This document shows positions 1 to 8,750 of a stretch of 64,000 bases of DNA, in pieces (position 1 is the stretch's first letter; the number at the start of each line of letters is the position of its first letter). The notes below the pieces were generated by a model. That model searched no databases, was not told where the DNA came from, and saw only the letters and a program-made list of their open reading frames with translations. This DNA comes from a bacterium endosymbiont of Escarpia laminata (GTDB lineage: Bacteria; Pseudomonadota; Gammaproteobacteria; Chromatiales; Chromatiaceae), in assembly GCA_003660235.1 (NCBI GenBank), contig QGON01000063.1, positions 1 to 64,000 on the forward strand, read 5' to 3'. A program made the position numbers and the translations under genes.

Positions 1-149
1 TCAGGGTCGGTGTTCGTATCGGCATCGTTATCGAGCAGAACCCAAGTGGACCATTCGGCACCGTCGAACTCGTAGAGCGCCGCTGATGCGGAGCCGGCAA
101 TCAGCGCAGTGCTGCAGATGACGCCTGTAATGATATTTTTAATGTTCAT
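1..149 (-). CDS. Partial secreted protein, 3' part outside the window
   Basis: The minus strand is open from an ATG at 149 to the window edge (49 codons). The first 23 residues form a classical signal peptide: a Lys near the start, a hydrophobic core (IITGVICSTALIAG), then SASA before ALYEFDGAEW, where signal peptidase I would cut. The visible mature part is acidic (DNDADTNTDP) and matches no family I can name. The upstream 150-300 stretch is AT-rich and would hold its promoter. Function unknown. Confidence 0.55.
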   Translation of the reverse strand, partial: MNIKNIITGVICSTALIAGSASAALYEFDGAEWSTWVLLDNDADTNTDP

Positions 150-488
150 CTATTAATCTCGCTTTATTTATTTTTGAGTAGTCACAAAATGTTGCAAATA
201 GTTATAAGCAGTTCCCGTGCCAGCCTTTCTAATGCTTTGTTTTCCATGATGATTAAAGAATTCTGTGAATTTTTATTACAACTGACTGTAAAAAGACCCG
301 ACAGAACGGCAATTTGATTCTGCCTGCCTGCTGTCGCGTTATCTTATTGTTAATTGAGTGATTTATGGCATTGATAGGCAGGCTGCTCTGGTGCAGCAGT
401 CATTTTTGTGAACCAGTTCCGTAACAGGGTGTTAAAAATTCCGACAGAGTGAAAAATCCGGATCAATTTTACTGGCGGCAGATGGGAG
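150..488. other. AT-rich intergenic region
   Basis: No convincing gene in 339 bases. It lies between the start of the partial secreted-protein gene (leftward) and the 3' end of the HDOD gene (also leftward). The left half is AT-rich and is the likely promoter region of the partial gene; I could not fix -35/-10 boxes. No clear hairpin terminator was found for the HDOD gene. Confidence 0.4.
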
Positions 489-1748
489 TCAACTGTCAAG
501 TAGCGCTTGGGCGCTGGCAATCTGGTCGGCGGCATTTTCCAGAATCTGGATGCTAAGTTCAGGGGTGAGATCGCCGATATCGAGTTTTTGAAATGCAGGT
601 ACCCTATCGAGGGCCGGCAGGGCCTTCATTTCCGATGTGCCTATGTAACTATGGAGTTGCGCGACAATCACCAGATCGGTGTAGTCAGCTTCTTCCGGGT
701 GATCTCTGGTCCAATCCTCCGCCTCTTTGGTAACGGCGACCAGATCCTCAAGGAAACCCCATGCGTCCAGGATGTGGCATCCGATCACTCCGCGCATATC
801 CTTCATCACCTGTTCCAACTGCTGCTCGCTGTTGGCGATTTCGGGAAAATGCTCTGCATAACTCAGGATGGCCACTTCACCTATGTCGTGCAGAAGCCCC
901 GCCAGCAATGCGTGTTCCGGATTGAAGCGTCGTGAAAGTTTGGCCAGTACGAAGCAGATGCCAGCCACCTGTGTACTGTGTTTCCAGAGTTTACGCATCT
1001 GATCCTGTAGCACTCTGGAGTGCGCTTTGAAGAGTTCGCGCAGGGCAAAGGTGAGAACCAGCTTGTGCGTGGTGGTGTTTCCCAGGCGGATGACGGCGGC
1101 AGTACAGCTGGCGGAGGGCGACAGGCCGGCATAGAGCGCACTGTTGGCTGCACGAATCAGTTTTGTGGTGATAACCGGATCGGCCTGGATTATCCTGGCG
1201 AGGTGCTCGGCATCGGTATCCTCGTCTTCGATGGCGCGCCCGACTTTGATGGCAACATCGGGCAGACTGGGAAGGATCAGCCGGTCGCTTTTCAGATCCG
1301 TCAGCAATGCCTGGGAGAGCCGGTTCTCTGTTTCGTCTTTTTCGTATTGGCCGCTGAGGGAGGCGAGCTCTTCACTTGCCAGGGTTTCAAGGCTGTCATT
1401 GGTCAAGCCGTCCAGGAGACGGTTGTCGATGAGAAAATATACGATAGGTGTAACGACGGTGACATCGTATTGTCTGGGAATCAGATGAGCGATCGGGTTC
1501 ATCGCCTGGACTGAACCGGCTTCGATCTCAGAGGCGTGGCCATCGGCGGTTTCCAGTTTTACCCGGCCTTTTAGCAGATAGAGGCTGAAGGCGTCCCTGG
1601 ACCCCATCGAAAGGAGCTTCTTGCCACGGATCTCTGTTTGTAGATGGAGCGAATGGGAGAGCAGTTTCAGCTGATCTTCACTTAGCCCCTCCATGGGATG
1701 GAGCTTGCCAAGAATTTCGGCTGGCGGATGTTGGCCGGTTACTGCCAT
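489..1748 (-). CDS. cNMP-binding domain / HDOD domain regulator
   Basis: 419 residues from the ATG at 1748. The N-terminal third resembles a cyclic-nucleotide-binding beta-roll (LSLYLLKGRVKLETADG region). The rest is an HDOD domain, a non-catalytic HD-like fold used in signalling (LPSLPDVAIKVGRAIEDEDT, then RIIQADPVITTKLIRAANS and LLAGLLHDIGEVAILSY). The frame stays open to 1847, but that would overlap the preceding pyrD-like gene by 77 bases; starting at 1748 leaves a 22-base gap and keeps the whole cNMP domain. Same strand as the pyrD-like gene, so possibly co-transcribed. Presumably senses a nucleotide second messenger; a class I adenylate cyclase lies elsewhere in the window. The output is not predictable from sequence. 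Confidence 0.82.
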   Translation of the reverse strand: MAVTGQHPPAEILGKLHPMEGLSEDQLKLLSHSLHLQTEIRGKKLLSMGSRDAFSLYLLKGRVKLETADGHASEIEAGSVQAMNPIAHLIPRQYDVTVVTPIVYFLIDNRLLDGLTNDSLETLASEELASLSGQYEKDETENRLSQALLTDLKSDRLILPSLPDVAIKVGRAIEDEDTDAEHLARIIQADPVITTKLIRAANSALYAGLSPSASCTAAVIRLGNTTTHKLVLTFALRELFKAHSRVLQDQMRKLWKHSTQVAGICFVLAKLSRRFNPEHALLAGLLHDIGEVAILSYAEHFPEIANSEQQLEQVMKDMRGVIGCHILDAWGFLEDLVAVTKEAEDWTRDHPEEADYTDLVIVAQLHSYIGTSEMKALPALDRVPAFQKLDIGDLTPELSIQILENAADQIASAQALLDS

Positions 1749-1770
1749 GGCTTCGTGTCGTTTGTTAAGC

Positions 1771-2739
1771 TCAGCAGCCGCACTTGGGCGCTGGTTGCTG
1801 GTGGAGTTGCAGGGTTCCGACCAGCCGGTCCACCGAGGGCAGATCATGCCGCTTTAGATACGCCTCGATGCCGCTATTGATCTTGCGGCAGATCAGCGGG
1901 TCGTAGAAGAGCGCTGTACCTATGCCTACGGCGCTGGCCCCGGCGATAATGAATTCAATGGCGTCTTCCGGCGTGGTGATGCCGCCCTGTCCGATTATCG
2001 GGATATTGTGATCCCGGCAGACCTGATAGACCTGGTGAACCTTGAGCAGTGCCACCGGTTTGATGGCGGGGCCGGAGAGTCCGCCCTGGTTGTTGCCGAT
2101 GACCGGTGTGCGGCTTTCGATGTCGATGGCCATACCCATCAGGGTGTTGATCACCGAGAAGGCATCGCTGCCGGCCTCGATGCAGCCCCTGGCATTGCCG
2201 GCGATGTCGGTCTGATTGGGGGAGAGTTTGGTGATCAGTGGTTTGTTGGTGGCCTTGCGGCAGGCCTCCACCACCCGTGCAGACATGGCGGGGTCGTTGC
2301 CGAAGGCGACGCCGCCCTCCTTTACGTTGGGACAGGAGATATTGATCTCGATGGCGTCAATGGGGGAGTCGTCGAAACGCCGTGTGACCTCATGATACTC
2401 CTCCACCGAAGAGCCGGAGACATTGGCGATGAAACGGGTTTCGCTGAAGTCGAGAGAGGGCAGGATCTCATTCACCACCTTGTCCACCCCGGGATTTTGC
2501 AGGCCGATGGCGTTGAGCATACCTGCCGGCGTTTCGTAGACCCGGTGAGGCCGATTGCCGGGGCGGGGCTCCAGGGTCGTCCCCTTGAGGCAGACTGCAC
2601 CGGCGTCGCTATTGCTAAAACCTTTGACTCGCGTGTACTCTTCGCCAAAACCGACACAGCCGGAGAGCAGCACGATTGGGCTGCTGAAGGGCATGCCGCA
2701 AAACTCTATCGCCAGGGGGGATGGGTCAGTTTGGGTCAT
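1771..2739 (-). CDS. Dihydroorotate dehydrogenase, class 1B type
   Basis: 322 residues, FMN-dependent TIM barrel that oxidises dihydroorotate to orotate in pyrimidine synthesis. The active-site base is a cysteine (NISCPNVKEGG), as in cytosolic class 1 enzymes; membrane class 2 enzymes, the usual form in gammaproteobacteria, have serine and an N-terminal membrane extension that is absent here. Substrate and FMN loops (NAIGLQNPG, GQGGITTPEDA, GIGTALFYDP) are present. Class 1B enzymes normally work with a PyrK Fe-S/FAD subunit, and none is in the window. The ATG at 2739 is chosen over 2790 because the latter would run into the divergent trmL. Could instead act on a related dihydropyrimidine. Confidence 0.8.
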   Translation of the reverse strand: MTQTDPSPLAIEFCGMPFSSPIVLLSGCVGFGEEYTRVKGFSNSDAGAVCLKGTTLEPRPGNRPHRVYETPAGMLNAIGLQNPGVDKVVNEILPSLDFSETRFIANVSGSSVEEYHEVTRRFDDSPIDAIEINISCPNVKEGGVAFGNDPAMSARVVEACRKATNKPLITKLSPNQTDIAGNARGCIEAGSDAFSVINTLMGMAIDIESRTPVIGNNQGGLSGPAIKPVALLKVHQVYQVCRDHNIPIIGQGGITTPEDAIEFIIAGASAVGIGTALFYDPLICRKINSGIEAYLKRHDLPSVDRLVGTLQLHQQPAPKCGC

Positions 2740-2781
2740 CGTCACTTGATCTGTTGCTAACTTGAGGCCACACGGAGCAGA

Positions 2782-3246
2782 ATGTTCCACATTGTTCTAT
2801 ACGAACCTGAGATTCCACCAAATACCGGTAATATCATACGCCTCTGTGCAAATAGCGGTAGCCATTTGCATCTGATCCACCCGTTGGGTTTCGAACTCGA
2901 CGACAAGCGTCTGCGCCGGGCCGGACTCGATTACCATGAGTGGGCGGAGTTGCAGGAGCATGCCTCGCTGCAGGCCTTCCTGCAGAAGGTTGCTCCAAGC
3001 CGTCTTTTTGCCTGTACAACCAAGGGCAGGCGGGCCTACGCCGATGTCGGGTTTGCACCGGGTGATGCCCTGCTCTTTGGGCCGGAAAGTCGCGGCCTGC
3101 CCCAGCCGCTGCTGGATGAACTGGATGCTTCGAGCCTGTTGCGTATCCCGATGCAACCGCAAAATCGCAGTCTAAACCTCTCCAACGCCGTTGCCATTAT
3201 CCTCTACGAGGCCTGGAGGCAGCAGGGTTTTGACGGTGCTGTATAA
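2782..3246 (+). CDS. trmL: tRNA (cytidine/uridine-34 2'-O)-methyltransferase TrmL
   Basis: 154 residues, the family's normal length. A minimal SPOUT methyltransferase that 2'-O-methylates the wobble base of tRNA-Leu using SAM. Visible motifs: [17 protein letters not shown] at the N-terminus, FGPESRGLP (knot/SAM-binding) and [18 protein letters not shown] at the C-terminal knot. Divergent from the pyrD-like gene and convergent with gpsA, with only 4 bases between the two stop codons. In E. coli trmL also lies near gpsA. Confidence 0.93.
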   Translation: MFHIVLYEPEIPPNTGNIIRLCANSGSHLHLIHPLGFELDDKRLRRAGLDYHEWAELQEHASLQAFLQKVAPSRLFACTTKGRRAYADVGFAPGDALLFGPESRGLPQPLLDELDASSLLRIPMQPQNRSLNLSNAVAIILYEAWRQQGFDGAV

Positions 3247-3250
3247 CAAG

Positions 3251-4267
3251 CTAGTCCTCAGCCCTCTGGCGCCGATCGAGTAGGCTGTGAACGGCCTCCT
3301 TCGGCGGCAAACCTTCATAGAGCACCTTGTAGACCTGCTCCGAGATCGGCATCTCAACATCCATCTTGTGGGCAAGCTGGTAGACCTCGGAGGCGGTCTG
3401 TACACCCTCCACCTCTTGGCCGATCTCCTCTTTTGCCTGCTCGATGGTCAGGCCGCGGGCGAGGGCAAGCCCCATGCGCCGATTACGTGATTGGTTGTCG
3501 GTGCAGGTGAGTACCAGGTCGCCGAGGCCGGCCAGTCCCATGAAGGTTTCCGTCTTGCCCCCGAGGGATTGGCCAAGTCGCATGACCTCTGCGAGACCAC
3601 GGGTAATCAGTGCGGCACGGGTGTTGGCGCCGAAACCGAGGCCGTCCGCAATGCCGGCGGCAATGGCCAATACATTCTTGCTGGCTCCGCCGACCTGTAC
3701 GCCGATGATGTCGTGACTGGTGTAGGCGCGAAACCAGGATGCGTGCAGATAGGCGGCGACTCTCTCTGCATGGGCGCTGGATTCCGAAGCGACGGTGACC
3801 GCGGTGGGCAGGCCGCGGGCGACTTCGCCGGCAAAGGTGGGTCCCGAGATGACCGCAAGTTCGGGGCGTTGCAGGATGTCGCTGGCGACATCGGAGAGCA
3901 GGCGCTGGGTGCCGGACTCGAATCCCTTGGTAGCCCAGGAGACGCCAACGCTGGGCGCCAGCAGCGGGGCAATGGTCTGCACAACAGTACTAAAGGCATG
4001 GCTTGGCACCGCCACCAGCACTTCGGATACCCCGGACAGCGCCTTGTTGAGATCGGTTTCGGGTCTCAGAGATTCCGGAAAGGGAATATCGGGCAGAAAG
4101 TGGTGGTTCTGGCGATCCTGCTGCAGGCGTTCGATATCCTCAGGAATGTGTCCCCAGAGTCGCACATCATACCGATTGTGGCTGAGTAGGATGGCCAGGG
4201 CTGTGCCCCAGGATCCTGCTCCCAGTACGGCGATGGCGGTGCCTGATGGCTTAATGGGTTTTGCCAC
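3251..4267 (-). CDS. gpsA: Glycerol-3-phosphate dehydrogenase [NAD(P)+]
   Basis: 338 residues. Reduces dihydroxyacetone phosphate to sn-glycerol 3-phosphate for phospholipid synthesis; cytosolic. Rossmann motif AVLGAGSWGTALA at the N-terminus, substrate-site ISGPTFAGEVA, the conserved Lys in [19 protein letters not shown], and the C-terminal GLAGLGDLVLTC. The start is the GTG at 4267: it has a GGAAGG ribosome-binding site six bases upstream, overlaps the end of secB by 17 bases and gives a normal-length protein. An ATG at 4324 would overlap secB by 74 bases. Last gene of a yibN-secB-gpsA operon. Confidence 0.95.
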   Translation of the reverse strand: MAKPIKPSGTAIAVLGAGSWGTALAILLSHNRYDVRLWGHIPEDIERLQQDRQNHHFLPDIPFPESLRPETDLNKALSGVSEVLVAVPSHAFSTVVQTIAPLLAPSVGVSWATKGFESGTQRLLSDVASDILQRPELAVISGPTFAGEVARGLPTAVTVASESSAHAERVAAYLHASWFRAYTSHDIIGVQVGGASKNVLAIAAGIADGLGFGANTRAALITRGLAEVMRLGQSLGGKTETFMGLAGLGDLVLTCTDNQSRNRRMGLALARGLTIEQAKEEIGQEVEGVQTASEVYQLAHKMDVEMPISEQVYKVLYEGLPPKEAVHSLLDRRQRAED

Positions 4268-4730
4268 TGTCGCCTTCCGCCATCTTTTTTGCCAGCTCCT
4301 GTTGGTGCTGGGCATAGAGGGCATCGAAATTGACGGGCTGCAGGATCATCTGCGGGAAACTGCCCTTGGTAACCATGTCGGAGATCGCTTCGCGTACATA
4401 GGGGAAGAGCAGATTGGGGCAGTAAGAGCCGATAACCGCGCCCATCTCCTGATCCGCAAAGCCGCTGATGGAGAAGATTCCTGCTTGCTGCACTTCCGCG
4501 AGGTAGGCTGTCTGCTCGCCGACCTTGGTGGTTACAGTAACATTGAGAACGACTTCATAGACGTTCTCACTCAATGTGTTGACCTCGGTATTCATGTTGA
4601 CGTTGGTCTCCGGTTTCCACTCCTTCTGGAAGACGGACGGAGAGTTCGGTGTTTCAAAAGAGACGTCTTTCAGATAGATGCGTTGTATAGAGAGCTCTCG
4701 GTTCGGCTGCTCTTGTTTCTCTTCGGACAT
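4251..4730 (-). CDS. secB: Protein-export chaperone SecB
   Basis: 159 residues, full length. Tetrameric cytosolic chaperone that keeps secretory precursors unfolded and delivers them to SecA. Diagnostic segments: IYLKDVSFETPNSP, the beta-strand block NVYEVVLNVTVTT, and YVREAISDMVTKGSFPQ followed by LQPVNFDALY. The acidic N-terminus (MSEEKQEQ) is typical. 31 bases downstream of the rhodanese gene and overlapping gpsA, so the three are one transcription unit. In E. coli a glutaredoxin gene (grxC) lies between yibN and secB; it is absent here. Confidence 0.96.
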   Translation of the reverse strand: MSEEKQEQPNRELSIQRIYLKDVSFETPNSPSVFQKEWKPETNVNMNTEVNTLSENVYEVVLNVTVTTKVGEQTAYLAEVQQAGIFSISGFADQEMGAVIGSYCPNLLFPYVREAISDMVTKGSFPQMILQPVNFDALYAQHQQELAKKMAEGDSGKTH

Positions 4731-4761
4731 GGTGCTGATTCCTTCGTTATTCGTGAGAATT

Positions 4762-5184
4762 TTATTTTTTGCGCGTTATCGGCAGGTTGGCGCTCTGCCA
4801 CGCCAGGATGCCGCCGCGCAGATTAAAAGCCTGTTCAAATCCCGCTTTGCGCAGCGTTTGGCAAGCGCCTGCGGATTGGGCGCCGGAGCGGCAGCTGACG
4901 ATGATCGGCTGGCCCTTGTGTTTTTCCAGAGAACCAAGTTGGTTGGCAAAACCGTTCATGGGAATGTTGATGGCGTTGATGATATGGCCTTTGTGGAAAT
5001 CGGCGGCGGGGCGAATGTCAAGCACCACCGCATCCTGATGGTTGATCATCACGGTGGCGCCGGTTGGATCCACGGAGCCCTTGTTGCCCTGCAGCAGGTT
5101 ATGGACCAGCAGCCCGCCAACCGCCAACAGTGCCAGCACCAGGATCAAGTGGTTGGTGGAGAACTCGATGAGTTGTTGCAGCAT
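4762..5184 (-). CDS. yibN: Membrane-anchored rhodanese-like protein (YibN type)
   Basis: 140 residues: one N-terminal transmembrane helix (about 13-31, LILVLALLAVGGLLVHNLL) then a single rhodanese domain (about 45-135). The active-site loop is SCRSGAQSAG with Cys98 as the expected persulfide-carrying nucleophile, so a sulfurtransferase rather than a dead domain is likely. First gene of the secB-gpsA operon, the same place as yibN in E. coli. The adjacent ArsR-type gene carries a possible persulfide-sensing cysteine pair, which fits sulfur metabolism, but they are separate units with a hairpin between them. Confidence 0.88.
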   Translation of the reverse strand: MLQQLIEFSTNHLILVLALLAVGGLLVHNLLQGNKGSVDPTGATVMINHQDAVVLDIRPAADFHKGHIINAINIPMNGFANQLGSLEKHKGQPIIVSCRSGAQSAGACQTLRKAGFEQAFNLRGGILAWQSANLPITRKK

Positions 5185-5245
5185 TCAGGGGCCTCTATGT
5201 AAACCAGAAAGAGTTTGGAAAGTGGGGGAGTGTATAACAGGAACA

Positions 5246-5267
5246 AGCTCCGGGGTAACCCGGAGCT
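5246..5267 (-). terminator. Hairpin downstream of the arsR-type gene
   Basis: Perfect 9-bp GC-rich inverted repeat (AGCTCCGGG / CCCGGAGCT) with a 4-base loop, in the gap between the ArsR-type gene and yibN (both leftward). The T-rich tail on the minus strand is poor, so it may be a weak terminator or attenuator. Confidence 0.5.
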
Positions 5268-5291
5268 CAAAACTGCATATGACAAGGCGTA

Positions 5292-5651
5292 CTAGGCGTG
5301 AGTGCAGAAGACTTCGCGCATCATGCCGATCAGCCGCAAAGTGCGAAAATCACTGACCCGGTAGTAGACCCGGTTGGCATCTTTCCGTGAAGCGAGAATG
5401 CCTTTGTCGCGCAGGATGGCAAGATGCTGTGAGATATTGCTCTGGGACGTGCCGACCTGATCGACGATCTCCTGGACGCTTATCTCCTGATCACTCAAGG
5501 TGCAGAGGATCTTCAGCCGCAACGGATGGGACATGGCCTTTAGCGAGCGGGAGGCACGGTCGATATCGTCGTCAGTGGCAAACAGGGTATCGAATTCGGC
5601 CGTATCGGCATTCAGTACGGGTTTGTTGGGTTTACCGAATTTGTGTTCCAT
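5292..5651 (-). CDS. ArsR/SmtB-family repressor with SqrR-like cysteine pair
   Basis: 119 residues from the ATG at 5651, which has an AAGG Shine-Dalgarno; an open extension to 5765 has no family similarity. Winged helix-turn-helix dimer with recognition helix GTSQSNISQHLAIL and wing ASRKDANRVYYRVSD. There is no CxC or metal-ligand set of classical ArsR/SmtB, but two cysteines sit at C50 (KILC, before the HTH) and C116 (EVFC, last helix), 66 residues apart. This is the position and spacing I recall for SqrR/BigR, repressors that release DNA when persulfides link the pair. That assignment is inference. It neighbours a rhodanese gene. A perfect palindrome just upstream of its start could be its own operator. 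Confidence 0.85.
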   Translation of the reverse strand: MEHKFGKPNKPVLNADTAEFDTLFATDDDIDRASRSLKAMSHPLRLKILCTLSDQEISVQEIVDQVGTSQSNISQHLAILRDKGILASRKDANRVYYRVSDFRTLRLIGMMREVFCTHA

Positions 5652-5661
5652 GGAAATGACC

Positions 5662-5671
5662 TTATTAATAA
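5662..5671. promoter_or_regulatory. Candidate autoregulatory operator
   Basis: Perfect palindrome TTATTAATAA, ten bases upstream of the ArsR-type start codon and inside the divergent arsR/gpmI control region; AT-rich sequence with further TAAT/ATTA half-sites follows to about 5700. ArsR-family operators are AT-rich palindromes overlapping the promoter, so this is a reasonable candidate, not proven. Confidence 0.3.
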
Positions 5672-5866
5672 CTAATACAATAATACGCTGTTTTAATAGG
5701 GCTTGAGAACCCCCTGATTTATTCGGGTTTTCCCTGATAAGCCAGACTATGTCCGGATGGGCCATTCTGGCCTGAAAAATTGAAAAGTGTTCTAATGCAA
5801 AGGTTTATCAGCAACCTGCCGGGGTGGACTTCCCGTTGCAGAGCGAAAGAGAAGTAGAGAGTTGTC

Positions 5867-7423
5867 ATGACGGATAAGCCAAAACCTGTCGTCCTTCTCA
5901 TATTGGACGGCTGGGGATATAGAGAAGACGAGAACGCAAACGCAATACTTGCGGCCAGCACACCGGTTTGGGACCGGTTGTGGAAAGAGTATCCCCATAC
6001 CCTGATCCACACCTCCGGCGCCGAGGTCGGTCTGCCCGGCGGGCAGATGGGCAACTCCGAGGTGGGTCATCTGAACCTGGGGGCGGGGCGGGTGGTCTAT
6101 CAGGAGTTTACCCGGGTCAGTCGCTCCATTCGCACCGGTTCCTTCTTCTCCAACCAGACCCTCACCAGCGCGGTGGACAAGGCTGTGGAGATGGACAAGG
6201 CGGTGCATATCCTTGGTCTGCTCTCGCCCGGTGGTGTGCACAGTCATGAAGCGCATATTCACGCGATGGTGAAACTGGCGGTTGAGCGGGGCGTAAAGAA
6301 GGTTTATCTGCATGCCTTCCTGGATGGGCGTGACAGGCCGCCGAAAAGCGCTGAGGCATCCTTGAAGGCGATGAACGATGTCTTCGCCGAATTGGGCGCC
6401 GGCAGGATTGCCAGTATCGTGGGTCGTTACTACGCGATGGACCGCGATAACCGCTGGTGCAGGACCGAGGTCGCGTATGATCTGCTGAGCCAGGGTATTG
6501 CGGATTACAGCGCGACGGACGCCTGTGAAGGGTTGCTGCAAGCCTATGCACGTGGTGAAACCGATGAGTTCGTCAAGCCGACGGCGATTGTGCCCGAGGG
6601 CGGATCCCCGGTGGGGGTCGAAGAGGATGACGTGGTGTTCTTCCTCAACTACCGGTCAGATCGTGCGCGGCAGTTGACGCGCCCGTTTATCGAGGAGGAT
6701 TTTGCCGATTTCGAGCGCAAAGCCTGGGTGCCGCTTGGTGCTTTTGTTAGTCTGACTCAGTACCACAAAGGCTTCGAAATCCCCGTCGCCTTCCCGCCCG
6801 AGCGGCTCAAGAACGGATTCGGCGAGTATATTGCAAAGCAGGGCATGCGCCAGTTGAGGCTGGCTGAGACGGAGAAATATGCCCATGTCACCTTCTTCTT
6901 CAATGGCGGCCGTGAAGAGCCGTTTGAAGGAGAGGCCCGCATTCTGGTGCCCTCACCCAGAGTGGCGACCTACGACGAGAAGCCGGAGATGAGTGCGGAG
7001 GAGGTGACCGACCATCTGGTGGAGGCGATCAGAGGTGGCAAATATGACGTCATCATCTGTAACTTTGCCAACGCTGACATGGTGGGCCATACCGGTATTC
7101 AGGAGGCGGCGGAGCAGGCCATCGAGACCATCGATCACTGTCTTGGCCGGGTGCAGAAAGCGCTGCACAAAGCGAGCGGGGAGATGTTGATTACAGCCGA
7201 TCACGGCAATGTGGAGCAGATGGAGGATTTTGCCCATCACCAGCCCCATACTGCCCACACGCTCAATCCAGTGCCGTTGATCTATGTCGGCCGAGAGGGG
7301 ACGCTGGACGAGAGTGGCGCCCTGTGCGACATCGCCCCGACCCTGCTGAAACTGATGGGACTGGACCAGCCTGGCGAGATGAAAGGGCATGCGCTGATCA
7401 GATTTGAGGAAGAGGCGGAGTGA
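5867..7423 (+). CDS. gpmI: 2,3-bisphosphoglycerate-independent phosphoglycerate mutase
   Basis: 518 residues, normal length. Di-manganese enzyme interconverting 3- and 2-phosphoglycerate in glycolysis and gluconeogenesis. Metal ligand Asp14 in [11 protein letters not shown] and catalytic Ser64 in [15 protein letters not shown]; the phosphatase-domain metal motifs ADMVGHTG and [10 protein letters not shown] are near the C-terminus. GAGAG precedes the ATG. Its stop codon overlaps the envC start (TGATG). gpmI-envC-ctpA-yibQ next to yibN-secB-gpsA is the arrangement known from E. coli. Confidence 0.97.
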   Translation: MTDKPKPVVLLILDGWGYREDENANAILAASTPVWDRLWKEYPHTLIHTSGAEVGLPGGQMGNSEVGHLNLGAGRVVYQEFTRVSRSIRTGSFFSNQTLTSAVDKAVEMDKAVHILGLLSPGGVHSHEAHIHAMVKLAVERGVKKVYLHAFLDGRDRPPKSAEASLKAMNDVFAELGAGRIASIVGRYYAMDRDNRWCRTEVAYDLLSQGIADYSATDACEGLLQAYARGETDEFVKPTAIVPEGGSPVGVEEDDVVFFLNYRSDRARQLTRPFIEEDFADFERKAWVPLGAFVSLTQYHKGFEIPVAFPPERLKNGFGEYIAKQGMRQLRLAETEKYAHVTFFFNGGREEPFEGEARILVPSPRVATYDEKPEMSAEEVTDHLVEAIRGGKYDVIICNFANADMVGHTGIQEAAEQAIETIDHCLGRVQKALHKASGEMLITADHGNVEQMEDFAHHQPHTAHTLNPVPLIYVGREGTLDESGALCDIAPTLLKLMGLDQPGEMKGHALIRFEEEAE

Positions 7424-8640
7424 TGCAACGCGCCGGTGCCGCCGCCACGCTGCTGGCATTGGTGCTGTGCGCTGCGATACCTGGTGTCTCCGCAGCGGCT
7501 GAAAAAGCGCAACTGCAGCAAAAGAGTGAGGAGCTGGCCCGGGTCCAGGCCCGTATTAAGCAACTACAGACTCAGTTGCAGTCGGCGGTGGGTGAGCGCC
7601 AGGGGCATAACAGCGCACTACGGGAGGCCGAAGAGCGTATCGGTGATCTGGCCAGGCGTGTCCGGGTCATTGCCGTGAGTCTCGACCGCCAGCGCCAGCG
7701 CATGGCGGAGTTGGAACAGGAGCGGGCCGACGCCCGTCTGCAGCTCGATTTTCATCGCCAGACGATGGAGCAACAGATTCGGGCCGCCTACATCATGGGA
7801 AGGCAGGAGAAGGTGAAGATTCTGTTGAATCAGCAGGATCCCGCCGTGGTCAGCCGGGTGATGGTGTATTACGATTACCTCAACGGTGCGCGCCTGGCCC
7901 GCATGAACCTGATTCGCGACAGTCTGCAGCGGCTGGCCAAAATCGAACAGGCGCTCTCAGAAGAGGAGCAGCGACTGCAACAACTGCAGGCCAAGGAGGC
8001 GGTGGAGCGAGAGCAATTGGAGCGGACTCGGGTTGGCCGGGAGCGGGTGATAGCTGCACTCAGTGTGCGCCTTCGCAATAAGGGACAGGAGCTGGAACAG
8101 CTCAAGGCCAATGAGAAGCAACTCTCATCCCTGTTGGCGAATATTCAGGAGGCGTTGGCGGACATTCCGATGGAGCGCCTTGCGCATAAGCCGTTCGGTA
8201 AACTTAAAGGCCGCCTGCCCTGGCCCTCAAAAGGCAGACTGACGGCCAGTTTCGGTTCCTCCAGGCAGGTTGGAGAACTGCGCTGGGACGGCGTACTGAT
8301 ATCCGCGCCCGAGGGGCGGGAGGTCAAGGCGGTGCACTATGGGCGCGTGGCCTTTGCCGATTGGCTGCGGGGTTTTGGACTGCTGTTGATTGTTGATCAC
8401 GGTGACGGTTATATGAGCCTCTACGGCCACAACCAGAGTCTCTTCAAGGAGACGGGCGAGTGGGTCGAACCAGGTGAGGTGGTGGCGTTGGTGGGCAGCA
8501 GCGGCGGCCGCAGTACGTCAGGGGTTTACTTTGGCATTCGTCATAATGGCGCGGCGGTGAACCCGAAGAAGTGGTGTCGGCGTACCAAAGGCAAGCGAAT
8601 CAGTATGGTTAGCTCACACGCCGCAGACAATAGGGTGTAG
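7423..8640 (+). CDS. envC: Murein hydrolase activator EnvC
   Basis: 405 residues. Signal peptide (LLALVLCAAIPGVSAA), long coiled coil (about 30-250, rich in Gln/Glu/Arg) that recruits the protein to FtsEX, then a LytM/M23 domain (about 275-385). The LytM domain is degenerate: one active-site motif (MSLYGHN) remains, but the first zinc His and the terminal HxH are replaced (VYFGIRHNG), as expected for EnvC, which activates amidases and has no peptidase activity itself. The ATG at 7423 overlaps the gpmI stop. Acts in the periplasm at the septum. Confidence 0.92.
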   Translation: MQRAGAAATLLALVLCAAIPGVSAAAEKAQLQQKSEELARVQARIKQLQTQLQSAVGERQGHNSALREAEERIGDLARRVRVIAVSLDRQRQRMAELEQERADARLQLDFHRQTMEQQIRAAYIMGRQEKVKILLNQQDPAVVSRVMVYYDYLNGARLARMNLIRDSLQRLAKIEQALSEEEQRLQQLQAKEAVEREQLERTRVGRERVIAALSVRLRNKGQELEQLKANEKQLSSLLANIQEALADIPMERLAHKPFGKLKGRLPWPSKGRLTASFGSSRQVGELRWDGVLISAPEGREVKAVHYGRVAFADWLRGFGLLLIVDHGDGYMSLYGHNQSLFKETGEWVEPGEVVALVGSSGGRSTSGVYFGIRHNGAAVNPKKWCRRTKGKRISMVSSHAADNRV

Positions 8641-8750
8641 GATGCTTGGCACAAAGTCAAAGTGCACTATGTGATGTGGAAGCGGTCTTATCAGTCTGAA
8701 CCGACTATTGAATTGAATCGCCTATGGGTGATGATTGCAGGATGAATGGG

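Noticed and set aside
2008-2760. 250-codon frame opposite the pyrD-like gene
   Set aside because: Shadow of the dehydrogenase; no ribosome-binding site and no recognisable domain.
5792-6541. Minus-strand frame inside gpmI
   Set aside because: Lies within the conserved mutase coding sequence; low-complexity His/Arg content typical of a shadow.
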